Notes: generated from the sequence alone by a model not told the origin. Positions 23,007 to 33,123 are shown, counted from the first letter of the stretch. The stretch is DNA of 64,000 nt from Globisporangium splendens (GCA_006386115.1 VFIW01000010.1:310001-374000), one strand, 5' to 3'. Program-made: numbers and translations.

Positions 23007-23723
23007 ATGTGTCCTTCTCAATCAGCAAGACAAGACCAAGCGAGTCCCTCGCTGGTGTCAAAGCCAGAGCCCGACTCCAAAGCCACCACTGATACTTCCA
23101 AAGAGATCTCGGCGGCTCCGCTCACATCGTCTGAGGTCAGCAAGGTCGACCTCCTCCTGCCAGCTGATCTGTTGCCGTGCAGCAGCGGTGGAGCTGGCAC
23201 GCTCAACCGAATCGAGTGCGTGAACGTGACCAAGAAGATCAAGCGTCGTGGGCTCAGCTGCTACGTCATCGATGTGTATCTGTACCGCAGCGAGTCCCTC
23301 TCACGAGTTTCAGACCTTGTGGATTCCTCTTCATCGACCTCACGGACCTCGATCTCCGAATTGCGTGAGCTGATGCTAGCCGAGTGCGAGCCAGCGTATC
23401 AGATCGAGCACCGTTTTGCCGACTTTCAAGAGCTGAAAAGCGCGCTGCAACGAGTCACGAAAGAGCACGTCCCGTACTGTTCTCATTGTCAGACACTGAA
23501 CGCGTTCCTCGGGCATCGCAACAACTGCTCGTGGGGTCTGAAGCGCATTATCAAATCAAAAGCGCAACGTAAAGTGATGCTGTCGAACTTTGCCAACGGC
23601 GTGCTGAGTCTCACGAGCGAATGCGAGGCAAGCAACTGTGTTTGTCGTCTCAGCAGAGACGTGACAAGTCTCATGAAACGCTTTGTGCGGCGACAATATG
23701 TAGAATCACTGGGTATCATCTGA
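23007..23723 (+). CDS. PX-like small protein, type 2
   Basis: 238 aa from ATG 23007; the frame is open to 22872, but 23007 has an ACAACC context, an upstream initiator and the length typical of the family. The N-terminal 55 residues are polar and Ser/Thr/Pro-rich. Then come LNRIECVNVTKKIKRRG, CYVIDVYLYRSESLS, a Ser/Thr-rich linker, YQIEHRFADFQEL (about 131-143), YCSHC (Cys158 and Cys161), a helix with RKVMLSNFANGVLSL, two more Cys in SNCVCR, and LMKRFVRR. It is the only intact copy of this type; two decayed copies lie 2 and 4 kb downstream in a tandem array. It converges on the minus-strand gene at 23856 with only 132 bp between them. Confidence 0.82.
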   Translation: MCPSQSARQDQASPSLVSKPEPDSKATTDTSKEISAAPLTSSEVSKVDLLLPADLLPCSSGGAGTLNRIECVNVTKKIKRRGLSCYVIDVYLYRSESLSRVSDLVDSSSSTSRTSISELRELMLAECEPAYQIEHRFADFQELKSALQRVTKEHVPYCSHCQTLNAFLGHRNNCSWGLKRIIKSKAQRKVMLSNFANGVLSLTSECEASNCVCRLSRDVTSLMKRFVRRQYVESLGII

Positions 23724-23855
23724 TACGAGCGACAAGACAACAGGCACACCAGCATTCATTGCCTAATATAGGTAGAGCGAAAGATACACATCCTAATCAG
23801 TGAACAGAAGCTGAGTTTATTTCCAGCTTCTCCTTTCGTCTCCAACTGCACTCTT

Positions 23856-24428
23856 CTATTCCTGTTTAAATAGAAACTCGTGCAGCAAGAGGCAGACCTG
23901 GTTTTGGCCGTGGCATTCGCGCGTGCCTTCATTGTGTTTCACGATCTCTAGCAACGCGTTCAAGAACTTCGTGAGCGTCTGCACAATCTTTCTGTCTGAC
24001 CCCAGCAGCCTGAGAACGGTGCCTGGTCTGTTCTTTGCGGTGTCGAATGCACTGACAATACTTCGACAAAAGTCGCAGTACGCTCGATAATGTGCGCTGC
24101 GTACGCCGACGAACACGTTCAAACGCAGGTCGTCGAAAGCAAAATAGTCTCGCTCGACACGAGCGACCGCACAGCTGGTTTGAGTGGTGCTGTCTCGAGA
24201 CGACTGAGACATTGAGGGATCTTGTCTGGTAATTGGTGCTGCCGCTGGGATGCGGTTCGTCGTGGGTGCGTACTCGTGAGCCTCAATGACGTACATGCGC
24301 TCGCCTTCGTGGCCCACGCCGCTTTTCACCTCCACAAACTCGATTTTCTTGAGCGCAGTAAGCAAGCAAATGCGCTGAGTAGAGCCCACAGGTGTGGTCA
24401 ATGCTGGCGTCAAAGTGCTTGGCAACAT
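23856..24428 (-). CDS. PX-like small protein, type 3 (unit 1)
   Basis: 190 aa. Type 3 begins MLPSTLTPAL, a start shared by three tandem copies. It has LLTALKKIEFVEVKSG, YVIEAHEYAP, a Ser/Thr-rich linker, VERDYFAFDDLR (about 91-102), in which the second Arg of the PX-like motif is Asp, CDFC (118-121), a helix with TLTKFLNALLEIVK, a Cys in the REC segment and VCLLLHEFLFK. The start codon context (AGC before ATG) and the whole upstream block are repeated in units 2 and 3. Confidence 0.82.
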   Translation of the reverse strand: MLPSTLTPALTTPVGSTQRICLLTALKKIEFVEVKSGVGHEGERMYVIEAHEYAPTTNRIPAAAPITRQDPSMSQSSRDSTTQTSCAVARVERDYFAFDDLRLNVFVGVRSAHYRAYCDFCRSIVSAFDTAKNRPGTVLRLLGSDRKIVQTLTKFLNALLEIVKHNEGTRECHGQNQVCLLLHEFLFKQE

Positions 24429-25484
24429 GCTTAATATTTCGATCGAACTGTCGTGTTAGTGTAGACGACGTCCACCAATCCGCAGCAATGAACGAACGCT
24501 TTATGAAGAAGATGGCAGAACAGAGAATGGAGTGCTTTCAAAACAAAATTCACTGACCATTAGAAGCTGCACTTGAGTTCATGAAGAACTCGCTTTTTCA
24601 ACCCAATAATGAGAATGACAGAGATTCCTAGCTTACACAAGTACCAAATGCTGGCGGTGCGCCAGGATAATCAAAAAAGGCACAGGCTGTGCGTTTTGAT
24701 TACTTGCAAGTTCCGTCGAGGCACATACCACCTGATAAACTGCAGATTCAGTAGCTGCGAGCTAACGATACACATCCAATCAGAGCGTTTATGGAGGTGG
24801 GAGGGAGCTCCAGCTAACAGCACGAAAGTTCGTCCTTTTCACAAGGTTGAGTGGCCAGCCACCTGTCACCACCGGTTGTGTCATAACAACGAGTGGCCAG
24901 CCTCCACTGCAAAGCATCCTCCCTATCCTACAAGTCAGTCACAGACACACATAACACACCGTGCAAGTATGACCAGGACAGAGAGGCACGCAATCGAACG
25001 AACTGCTTGAGAGAGCGAGTGCTGGCTTGCTGAGGGATTCCAAGCTTCACGCCACGCGCTCACAATCCTGGTGCACGAAAGAGATCATAGCACTGTCACA
25101 CTGAGAGTGTTGACTGGACCTCCTCCTCCTCATTTCAGCAAGATTGGAAGAGTTTGTCTGAATGCCGTACCATATGCATGCTGCGGCTATGTGCGCTTTC
25201 ATTGATTTCATTTCGTTTAGGTATTACATTCCGTTGAAACGATGACCAAGTACACGACAAATATTGGCCGACTGACAGCGGGAGATGCCGTTCCAGCGGG
25301 ATTGGAAGAGAGGATACTTCATCGTATATGCATGTGCGCCTTCTGGTTTGTTTTTCATTTCATCTAATGCATCGTGTTCACAACACTGTTTTTGCACGTT
25401 CTGTTCTTTGTGCCCAAGTTGGCAAAAACAGCGTCAATTGATGGTAGCCAGCCAGCGTAGCAGACCTGGCGCCGTTGCATGACT
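24429..25484. other. Repeat-unit intergenic, unit 1 to unit 2
   Basis: No intact gene. It carries ATTGG-box segments of the form AAGATTGGAAGAG near 25143 and GGGATTGGAAGAG near 25295, which recur in the following units (near 26908, 27202 and 29013). It is part of the duplicated block of about 2 kb. Confidence 0.5.
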
Positions 25485-25620
25485 CACAAGCGCTCAAGGA
25501 TGTGCTACAACGTGCCGCGACAGAGCATGCCCTGATTGCATCCATTGACAGACTTTGAGTATATCACATGGTGTGCTGAGCCTGACGAGCGAATCTGAAG
25601 CAAGCAGTCCGACTTGGTCC
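25485..25620 (+). pseudogene. Decayed copy of the type 2 PX-like gene (unit 2)
   Basis: A short segment matches the intact gene at 23007-23723 in two blocks. GATGTGCTACAACGTGCC with GACAGAGCATGCC corresponds to the region before the Cys pair. GGTGTGCTGAGCCTGACGAG with GCGAATCTGAAGCAAGCA corresponds to the C-terminal helix region. The 100-130 bp between the two blocks in the intact gene is largely missing, and no frame is open. It lies just before a type 3 gene on the opposite strand, as in unit 1. Confidence 0.65.
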
Positions 25621-25736
25621 ATTAGTAGATCTAGGTGAAAGGTTTATACGCATCAGCATGCAAAATCACTTGACATTGTTTCATTGTGTCAGCTTAGGAA
25701 GGAAAAGTGTGCTTTATTAAAGTAGTACGAATTGTG

Positions 25737-26327
25737 CTAGAGCTGAGTCGAGTACACACTGCCCTTGTATAGAAATTCGTGCAGCAGGAAGCAGACCTGG
25801 TCTTGACCTCGACACTCGAGCGTGCCTCCGCTACATTTCACGATCTCTAGTAATGCGTTCAGGAATGTTGTGAGCGTCTGCACAACCTTTCTGTCAGACC
25901 TCAGCAACTTGAGAACGCTTCCAGGCTTGTTCCTCCCACTGTTGACTTCGTCAACAATACTTTGACAGAAGCCGCAGTACGCTCGATAGTGTGCGTCGCG
26001 TACACTGTAGAACGCGTTTAGACGTAGCTCGTCAAAGGACGAGTAGGCTCGCTCGACACGGGCGACCGACCGGTTGCTTTGGAGGGTGCGGTCTGGAAAC
26101 TGTGAAGGCACTGAAGTGTCTGGTCTTGCCACTGATACTGCCGCTGAGATGCGGCTCGCGGAGGATGAGTACTCGTGGGTCTCAGTGACGTACACACGCT
26201 CACCACCGTGGCCTGTGCTGCTTTTCACCTCCACAAACTCGATTTTCTTGAGCGCAGTCAGCAAGCGAATGCGCTGACTCGCCGCTTCAGGCGCGATCAA
26301 TGCTGGCGTCAAAATGCTTGGCAACAT
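25737..26327 (-). CDS. PX-like small protein, type 3 (unit 2)
   Basis: 196 aa. It follows unit 1 closely: MLPSILTPAL, LLTALKKIEFVEVKSSTG, ARVERAYSSFDELR (second Arg of the motif is Ala), CGFC (118-121), TLTTFLNALLEIVK and VCFLLHEFLYK. The C-terminus runs about eight residues past the position where units 1 and 3 stop, because the former TAG/TAA region now reads GSVYSTQL. A stretch of about 110 bp coding for the second strand is nearly identical to unit 3. Confidence 0.82.
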   Translation of the reverse strand: MLPSILTPALIAPEAASQRIRLLTALKKIEFVEVKSSTGHGGERVYVTETHEYSSSASRISAAVSVARPDTSVPSQFPDRTLQSNRSVARVERAYSSFDELRLNAFYSVRDAHYRAYCGFCQSIVDEVNSGRNKPGSVLKLLRSDRKVVQTLTTFLNALLEIVKCSGGTLECRGQDQVCFLLHEFLYKGSVYSTQL

Positions 26328-27434
26328 GCTTAAGAGTATATTCTGGGCTGATTCACGGTTGCGATCTCAAAGTAGCGACTTTCAGCGAGCAGACCAGACC
26401 GACGCGCTCAGTTGCTGAAGAGGGCAGAACAGGAAATGAAAGGGCTACATCGCGTGAAGTACTCGCTCCTGCAAAAAGATAATGACGATGGTCATCATCA
26501 TAATCGATCAGTCTCTAATGCATAGGTCGCATACACTCTATTCACTGAGTTTTTGCTTTGACGGTTCGCCAGTTCAGTTTTAACCTCAGTTGTAGCGGAG
26601 TCACGACATGCGTCCAATCACAAGTTTATGATGAGAGGCTCTGAAACAGGACAACAGTTCGTCCAATCACAAGACCCCATCCCACGCAGCCAACACCGAC
26701 CACATACCTCTCGTCTACAGTTGTGTCTCCCTCGCCAACGAATAAACTCCTCGCCACTGACTACTACTAGTGCTTTTCTTTGCTACGACACTGCAATGTC
26801 GCGGGATGAGAGAGAGAGAGAGACACACACACACACACACATACAAGGAGGACATAAATGACGGTGAGTGTTGGTGAGCTGAGGGATGAGACCTCGTCAC
26901 ACCAACAAGATTGGACGAGTGGATGTTTGTCTGAATCGGTGCCCTTTCTGTTGACCTCAATCTTCACGTCGCCATCCGCCATATACTGGTGCATGAACGA
27001 TCACGACGAAGTTGCTCCCAGCGACGTTGCGCATGCTGAACAAGCTGGTATACACTAAGAGTTCATCATGAACGAGACACAGAATCCACAGGATCAAGGG
27101 GTAACTGCGCCACGTGAGGACATTTCATCGGAGTGGTGAGCTTGTGCACAAAGAGTGTTGGCCTGTTGATGGCAGGGATGGGACCTCGTCAATACAATAC
27201 GATTGGAAGAGCAGATGTCCACCTGCTCCCATCTGTGGTAACCTTTGTCTCCCCCGTCGCTGCGATCCACACATCAAGCGTAGTAACCACACATTACCCG
27301 AATATATGTGAAAGCGTGTGTGGTCTCGTGGCATGAAACAACTATAGTTACTCGACACCGGAATCTCGTTTCTAACTGACTGCTTGCGGTGGTCATGTCG
27401 TCAAATCCTGGCATGACTTGATCTGGTCAATAAC
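26328..27434. other. Repeat-unit intergenic, unit 2 to unit 3
   Basis: No gene. It holds CCAAT boxes (TCCAATCACAAG at about 26609 and 26661), two ATTGG segments (AGATTGGACGAG near 26908, CGATTGGAAGAG near 27202), and a GA/CA microsatellite at 26811-26842. Confidence 0.5.
26811..26842 (+). repeat. GA then CA dinucleotide microsatellite
   Basis: A GA run passes directly into a CA run; non-coding. Confidence 0.9.
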
Positions 27435-27720
27435 TGCGTGCCAGAGTATCAGATCAGCGCTGTTGCCAATAAAAAGAAACGCCTGCAACGCGCTGCAATA
27501 TGTCACGAAAGGCATGCCGGGTCTGAGCACTTCCCTTGTTCATCGTTCTCCGGAAACTACTCGTCCACTTTGAGGGAAAAGTCACGAGCATATCCGCAAA
27601 ATGGGAACGCAACCACGCGTGGTGTCTTTGAATAATCTCAAAGGCGCGCTGATCCTGGCTAGCGAATTCGAGACAAACAAGCGCTGTTTTGCCGCGGCAA
27701 CAGTTTCGTGTTAGGCTGCT
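27435..27720 (+). pseudogene. Decayed copy of the type 2 PX-like gene (unit 3)
   Basis: TGCGTGCCAGAGTATCAGAT matches the TGCGAGCCAGCGTATCAGAT that encodes the YQI motif of the intact gene. GCCTGCAACGCGCTGCAA and GTCACGAAAGGCATG follow in the expected order. A later block (GCGAATTCGAGACAAACAAG with TGTTTTGCCGC) matches the C-terminal Cys region. Multiple indels leave no open frame. It retains more of the gene than the unit 2 copy. Confidence 0.65.
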
Positions 27721-27859
27721 GAACAGTTTACACCACACAATACAGCCGAACGCAAATTACATAGATCATATGGTGTGCCTGCTTTGTACAAACAAGGAGG
27801 ATAGATCATGAATTATATGATTGTCGGAGCGGACTTCTTGACTCAAGCCCCGAACGCTA

Positions 27860-28387
27860 CTACTGCTTAAATAGAAACTCGTGCACCAGGAAGCAGATCT
27901 TGTTTTCGCCACGACACCCATTCGTCTCTGCGGCACATTTTGCGATCTCCAGCATCACGTTGAGGAACTTCGTGAGCGTTTGCTCAGTTTTCTTGTCCGA
28001 GCCCAAGAGCTTGAGGACACTGCCGGGTTTGTGCCTTCCGCTTCCAACTTCGTCGCACACGTCTTGACAAAAGCTACACAACGCTTGATAATGTGCGTTG
28101 CGTGCGCTGAAGTACACGTTTGTGCGGAGGTCGTCAAACGACGAGTAGACTCGCTCGACTCGGGCAGCTACGCGGCTGTGTTCTGGTAACGTTGTTGCCG
28201 CCGTTGGGACGCGGCTCGCGGAGGATGAGTACTCGTGGGTCTCAATGACGTACACACGCTCACCGTCGTGGCCTGTGCTGCTTTTCACCTCCACAAACTC
28301 GATTTTCTTGAGCGCAGTGAGTAGTTGGCTATGTTGGGTGGCCTTCTCCGGCACGATCAATGCTGGCTTCAAAGTGCTTGGCAACAT
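27860..28387 (-). CDS. PX-like small protein, type 3 (unit 3)
   Basis: 175 aa, the shortest intact member; the linker between the strand and the VERVYSSFDDLR motif (about 77-88) is about 15 residues shorter than in units 1 and 2. CSFC is at 104-107 with an extra Cys in QDVCDE, then TLTKFLNVMLEIAK, a Cys in GCRG, and ICFLVHEFLFK. The second residue of the former R-R motif is Val. It shares promoter and N-terminal sequence with the other two units. Confidence 0.82.
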   Translation of the reverse strand: MLPSTLKPALIVPEKATQHSQLLTALKKIEFVEVKSSTGHDGERVYVIETHEYSSSASRVPTAATTLPEHSRVAARVERVYSSFDDLRTNVYFSARNAHYQALCSFCQDVCDEVGSGRHKPGSVLKLLGSDKKTEQTLTKFLNVMLEIAKCAAETNGCRGENKICFLVHEFLFKQ

Positions 28388-28636
28388 GCTCGGATAGTAG
28401 ACCCTGGCTGCGGGTTCTATTCAGAAGATGGCAAAACTGAAACTGAGCTGAAATCGCAGCAAACGGATCGTCCGTTAGCATTTCCTCACACCGCGATCGA
28501 ACAGGACTTGATGCGTTTTAAAATTGTGTGCACTCCATCTCACCAGCCGTTTACTACAGTAGTATAAGGTGTGTGAGCGAAGAACACGAAGCTCATCCTA
28601 TCACGCAGTTTATCGGTCGTGTCGTGCGATATAGCA

Positions 28637-28891
28637 CTATGCGACAGACAAAGCGGCCGCATCCAATCCGACAATGTTGATGCCCATACCACCCATCTCA
28701 CGACAAAACTCTCGTGCTCCTTGCTTCACAAAACTTTCGCCTGCAGTTGGGCTCACTGCAAATGGACTCTTCTCTGCTACGTACACCCCTGAGTGGTTCG
28801 ACTTGCAGTGTCGACCGCCGTGAGACTTAGGACAGCGACTGCACCCTTTATGGCGCTTCACGTGCGTTTGCAGGTGGGGCAAATCACTCAA
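28637..28891 (-). other. Short frame with a Cys/His cluster, uncertain
   Basis: An 84-aa frame with HVKRHKGCSRCPKSHGGRHC in its first third. The C-x2-C-x7-C-x3-H spacing and the GG before the third Cys resemble WRKY19-like zinc fingers that are numerous in oomycetes. Only one finger is present and there is no supporting context. It could be a gene fragment or chance. Confidence 0.2.
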
Positions 28892-29305
28892 ATCGTCGTC
28901 GCATTCGAGTCTTTTATGCTGAGTTCAAAGTCTCTTGGTATTTTGCTGTGGATCTGTTCCTGAATGATGGTCAAGCGATCAGCGCGTGTTGGTCTCTTCA
29001 TCACGCCAGCGAGATTGGATGAGGGGATGTCCAGTGTGGATTATTTTTCTTACAACTCGCACATTTGCGCACACAATCACAAGTGGAACCAACGTTTATG
29101 TTGCACTTGGCAAAGCTGAAGGTGCATTTCAACCATGTGTCTATCTTCAGAAGTGTGCTGCAGCCTTTCTCGTAATCTTCGTGTTTAGACGCTTGCCCAT
29201 CATCGAACTCTCCCAAGTGCCGCCAATTCCCCACACCACGGCACATCTGAGCACTGTACACCTAAGTGCGAATGGAATGTGCGTTCTGCTGCTCACTCCA
29301 GCAGC

Positions 29306-29313
29306 TCATTTCC
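29306..29313 (+). promoter_or_regulatory. Initiator-like element of the type F gene
   Basis: TCATTTCC, 75 nt upstream of ATG 29388; supports that start over the longer open frame beginning at 28986. Confidence 0.45.
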
Positions 29314-29387
29314 CGATTTCCTGCCTCGCGACCAGCCAAACAGTAACAGACCGATTGCGGCAACTGTACCTACACAAAACATTCGCT

Positions 29388-29930
29388 ATGCTGTCTGATA
29401 CATTGACACCAACTGTCATGGAGCCCGAATGGAGCTCCCAGAGGCGACAACTCGAGGCTGTGCTCAGGAGAATCGAGCACGTCGACGTGGAGCGCTCAAA
29501 GGTGACCCGCGACGGCATCTGTCCGTACGTCATTGAAGTTTACGCGTACGAGACATCAAAGAATCGCATTCCAACGAATGCACGCCGCCCAGAGCACAGA
29601 GAGGTCTCGTGCAATGCGATCGCACGTGTCGAGCGACGGTGTTCGGCGTTTTCCGATCTGCGGTGCCATATCTACAACCACGTCTTCGAGGCGCATGAGG
29701 TCACGCCGTGCGACTTTTGCCAGCGCGTGATCGACGAGATCGTCTGGGGGGACAACAAACCGACGAGCGCTTTTACGTGGATGGCCTCAGAGGAGACGCG
29801 CACGCGGAAGCTCGCCAAGTCGGTGGCTGCGTTGCTGAAGATCGTCCAATGCGACTACGCGGAGAGCCGAGTATGCTCGGGTCAGGAGAAGGTTCACCAA
29901 GAGCTGCACAGCTTCCTGTTCACGGAATAA
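29388..29930 (+). CDS. PX-like small protein, type F
   Basis: 180 aa from ATG 29388, whose start MLSDTLTP echoes the MLPSTLTP of type 3. It has an EPEWSSQRRQLEAVLRRIE segment (also in types G, I and J), YVIEVYAYETSKNRIPTN, ARVERRCSAFSDLR (about 79-92), CDFC (108-111), a helix with TRKLAKSVAALLKIV, VCSGQEK and QELHSFLFTE. It bridges type 3 and the NRIPTN/SGQE group. It is on the plus strand, whereas most neighbours are minus. Confidence 0.82.
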   Translation: MLSDTLTPTVMEPEWSSQRRQLEAVLRRIEHVDVERSKVTRDGICPYVIEVYAYETSKNRIPTNARRPEHREVSCNAIARVERRCSAFSDLRCHIYNHVFEAHEVTPCDFCQRVIDEIVWGDNKPTSAFTWMASEETRTRKLAKSVAALLKIVQCDYAESRVCSGQEKVHQELHSFLFTE

Positions 29931-30295
29931 TGCGACCACGCCGATTATTGGCAGAAGCACCTCCAAGTATCATATATTTATCATCCACTTGTCGAGCGAA
30001 GAAAGCGAGCGGCATCAAGACAATTTCGACCGAAAACGATTCCCAGGTAAAGGAAAAAATAACACATGCGTGGACTATTTGTTAACGTGACATAATTCAA
30101 CACACTGCTCGTATTGGAGATCAGCACCACAGATACAAAACACTAACGTCATGTGTGCTTTTGTTTCTTTGTTTGACCGCTTGGAATGATCGGTACTCCA
30201 CCACAGACACTAGTTTAAACTACTGGAACACGGACTGACGCTCTCCCTGATCAGAGCTTCAGTAAAAAGGACACACAGCACGCCACAGCGATCGC
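29931..30295. other. Intergenic between types F and G
   Basis: Short AT-rich convergent 3' flank; nothing recognised. Confidence 0.5.
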
Positions 30296-30925
30296 CTATG
30301 GCGACGACAGGTCGTGCGCAAACAGGAATTCATAGAGCGCCTGCGCGGTCTGCTCCTGGCCGCTGCACATCATGCGCGTGGCGCGCGGCGTGGCGGCGGT
30401 CTGCTTGATCAGCTCGATGAACGCGTTGACAGACTTGGCGAGCGTGCGCATCACGCGCTTCTTTGGCCCGAAATACTGCAGCAGCACGCCCGGCTGGTGC
30501 TCGCCCCACGCGATCTCGTAGATCACGCTCTTGCAGAACGCGCACGGCTTGCGCTTGTGCGCGTTGTGCACAGCCTGGTAGATCTGTCCGCGCAGGTCGA
30601 CAAACTCGGTGAACCACCGCTCTGTGCACACGATGGGCTCCTTCGTGTACTTGAAGTTCTCGTAGCTCTTGGACACCAATCCTGACGATCTGGACGCCGC
30701 AGTTGGGTCCGAAAACCGATTCGTCGGGATGCGGTTCGTGGACGCGCACTCGTAGACGTCGAGCACGAATGCGCGGCTGCCGTCGAGGCGCACGGTGCTG
30801 TCGATGCGCACGCACTCGATGCGTTTGAGCGCCGTCGTCATCTGCTTGCCCAGCGAGCTCCACTCGGGCGCCACGGGCGACGCGTCCGTCGACAGACGCG
30901 GCAGCAGCATCAGCTCCATGGTCAT
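30296..30925 (-). CDS. PX-like small protein, type G
   Basis: 209 aa. Same backbone as type F: APEWSSLGKQMTTALKRIECVRI, FVLDVYECASTNRIPTN, a longer linker, CTERWFTEFVDLR (about 100-112, Trp where the second Arg normally sits), CAFC (128-131), TLAKSVNAFIELIK, a Cys in MCSGQEQ and ALYEFLF. The DNA is noticeably GC-rich compared with the neighbours (long open frames on all strands here are a consequence). Confidence 0.82.
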   Translation of the reverse strand: MTMELMLLPRLSTDASPVAPEWSSLGKQMTTALKRIECVRIDSTVRLDGSRAFVLDVYECASTNRIPTNRFSDPTAASRSSGLVSKSYENFKYTKEPIVCTERWFTEFVDLRGQIYQAVHNAHKRKPCAFCKSVIYEIAWGEHQPGVLLQYFGPKKRVMRTLAKSVNAFIELIKQTAATPRATRMMCSGQEQTAQALYEFLFAHDLSSP

Positions 30926-32329
30926 CGTGTTCGTTCAGAGCGCGGCAGGTTGGGGACTGAGCTGAACCCAAGAAGTGGGTGCATTCGCACTGCGCTTTGC
31001 ATGGACAGCTGATTTGTCCGCTGATGGAGAGAAAAAGAAGAAAATTCAAGGACTCACGCGAGGCTGCTGAGTGTGAGAGCAGTATCACCTAACACTGTTA
31101 GGTCATAAGGACGATGGGGATGCGCGCGTGCTGCGTCCTATCGCTTGTGCGCATCAAAACAAGCGCACTTTGGACCAGGCGGCGAGCAACACGCTGCCTT
31201 TGGACCAGAATTTGTATGGAAATGAGGGCTCCAGACAGGATGGTGGCGGGAGCAAAATGAAAGAACGCGTTCCTCCATCTCCCTCTCGCCAGAACGACTT
31301 TCGAGAAAGTGATTTTGCGCGTGCAACAGTCGGAGATTTCTCATCAGCGCATCCTGTTAAACCTGCTTTTTGCAACGTCTTCCAGCACAAAAGCACAAAA
31401 CTTACTTATTTTGAACCTTCATAGTGTGATGTCCCAAATGCATGTTGAAAATCGACACTTGTTGCTGGCAAGAGGCATTTGTTGCGAATCGGAGACAAGA
31501 AACCACAAGCAGCTTCGAAAAGCTTGCAAGCTGGGCACGTAGCTGACTGGCAAATGTGGCGAGTTTTCCGCATTATTGATCGATGCTTCTACTGTAGTTC
31601 ACAGTCAGTCCGTGCCCAGGACACACCTCTGCGGCGCCATGAGCTTCTTTTGGAGAAACAATAAATAGCATGAAGGACCGATGCATCGACAGAAAGCGAA
31701 AGTCCCGAATTTGCTTCTCAGAAGCTGCCATGTGGTCAAACCTGGTGACAGAATTTGAGGTCGCGTCCATCCTCGTGCTCAGCAAACACCTATACAACAG
31801 ACTACTCAGTCTCTGCGACACGTCGTCGATTTGTTTCAAATTGGCAATGTATTGAGATAAAAGCCTATGGAACAGCCTATCAATGAAGAACCATCGTGGA
31901 TGCGCAAGCAGGCGAACCCAACGCCAGAAAGCGATGATGCCTGACAAATGATGGACCTTCGTCCCCTCCCCTCACGTTGGTTGAACCTTCACATGCAATT
32001 TTAGCGAAGAAAAGAAGCAGCCTTTCCGTTTCTCGATTGAAGAAGGTGGCAGCAAATGGGCGGCAAAGTTCGGATTTTCAACAAACGTTTTCAAAATTGA
32101 AAATGGAAGCAGGTCAAAAGCTGGACAAATGCAGGCACAAGCTAAGGATGCTGTCAACAACCAGCCACGGCAATAAGTAAACACCGAATGCATAGACAGA
32201 GACGAAGCGCGAGGAGTTCCGGCAAGCAGGACTGCCTAGATATCCATCCACCCACGTTGAAGTTATACAGCCACCAGCGAACTCGATGCCTCGCTGGGAA
32301 CGTGTGGTGGCTGTCGCGCTTCAACATGG
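30926..32329. other. Gene-free stretch
   Basis: About 1.4 kb with only short frames; no family motif, repeat or RNA gene could be supported. Confidence 0.5.
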
Positions 32330-32702
32330 ACAGCACCGCCATTGGAGCCCTTGCGCTGCTCGCTATTTCGCTTTCTGGTGAACAGGAAGCTGTACACTAC
32401 TCTTCGCAGATCGACAAACTCGATGAATCGTCTTTCGACGTTCGCAACGGGTTTGTCAGCGAGCTCTCGACTGACTCGTGATGGCATAGCAGCCAGATTG
32501 TTGCCTCCACCTCGTACTCGGTTCGGTTCTCGGACGCATTCTCGTAGATCTCGACGACGTAGGCGCTGGAGCCATGCCAGCGTGTGGTGCGCTCGATACG
32601 AGCGCATGGAATGTTCTTGAGCGCTGACGCCATCTGAGTGCCTACAAAGGTCCATGTGGGCTCAACGGGAGCTTCTGGCGCGGCCAACTGAGGCAGCGGC
32701 AT
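32330..32702 (-). pseudogene. PX-like pseudogene (frameshift and internal deletion)
   Basis: From ATG 32702 it reads MPLPQLAAPEAPVEPTW, a match to type J starts, then MASALKNIPCARI and YVVEIYENASENR. The frame is lost where NRIPTN should follow. In another frame it resumes with NVERRFIEFVDLRRVVYSFLF. In intact relatives, VY and FLF are about 90 residues apart; here they touch, so the Cys pair and both C-terminal helices are deleted. One frameshift plus one internal deletion. Confidence 0.75.
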
Positions 32703-33123
32703 TCGTACAAAAAGGAGCAAGTTTCAAAGCGAGTTAGTTTGGTGTTGCTTCATGGATATGCTGCCACATCACGAGGGTTCATAAAGCAAAAGGGTGCTGC
32801 ATTCAACTCGCCCTCTTGAAATGCAAAAAAGGCGTATTTGGATTGTGTTGTGTGCATTTGTTGTATGTTACACGGCAACTAAATGTTCAAGAGGCTAAAT
32901 GCCTCTTTTCGCGTCTAGGAACCCTTTATTGACGCGAATGAGCAAACCGTGTCTAGACTGTTCGTCTAATCAATCCAAAAAGGAAGCACGGCGAGCGCTT
33001 TGTCAACCATCAAAACTGAGAGAGGAGTTGGACCAAATGGCTGCATGGCAGACAACCGGCATGCCAAGACCTCCAATCAGCAGTCTCCCCTCTAACGCGG
33101 TGGCTTGGAATCGGGGCAGCCAG
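32703..33123. other. Intergenic
   Basis: Upstream region of the pseudogene and 3' flank of type I; nothing further recognised. Confidence 0.5.

Larger units (their letters stand above)
28388..29387. other. Intergenic before the type F gene
   Basis: Contains the uncertain Cys/His frame and an ATTGG segment (GAGATTGGATGAG near 29013) similar to those in the three upstream units, suggesting a fourth, partial copy of the promoter block. Confidence 0.45.

Noticed and set aside
28986..29387. Extended N-terminus of the type F gene
   Set aside because: No relative has it; an initiator-like TCATTTCC at 29306 and the MLSDTLTP start at 29388 match the type 3 pattern.
30314..31088. Long Arg/His-rich frames on both strands over the type G gene
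   Set aside because: Shadow frames of a GC-rich coding region; only the 30296-30925 minus frame shows family motifs.
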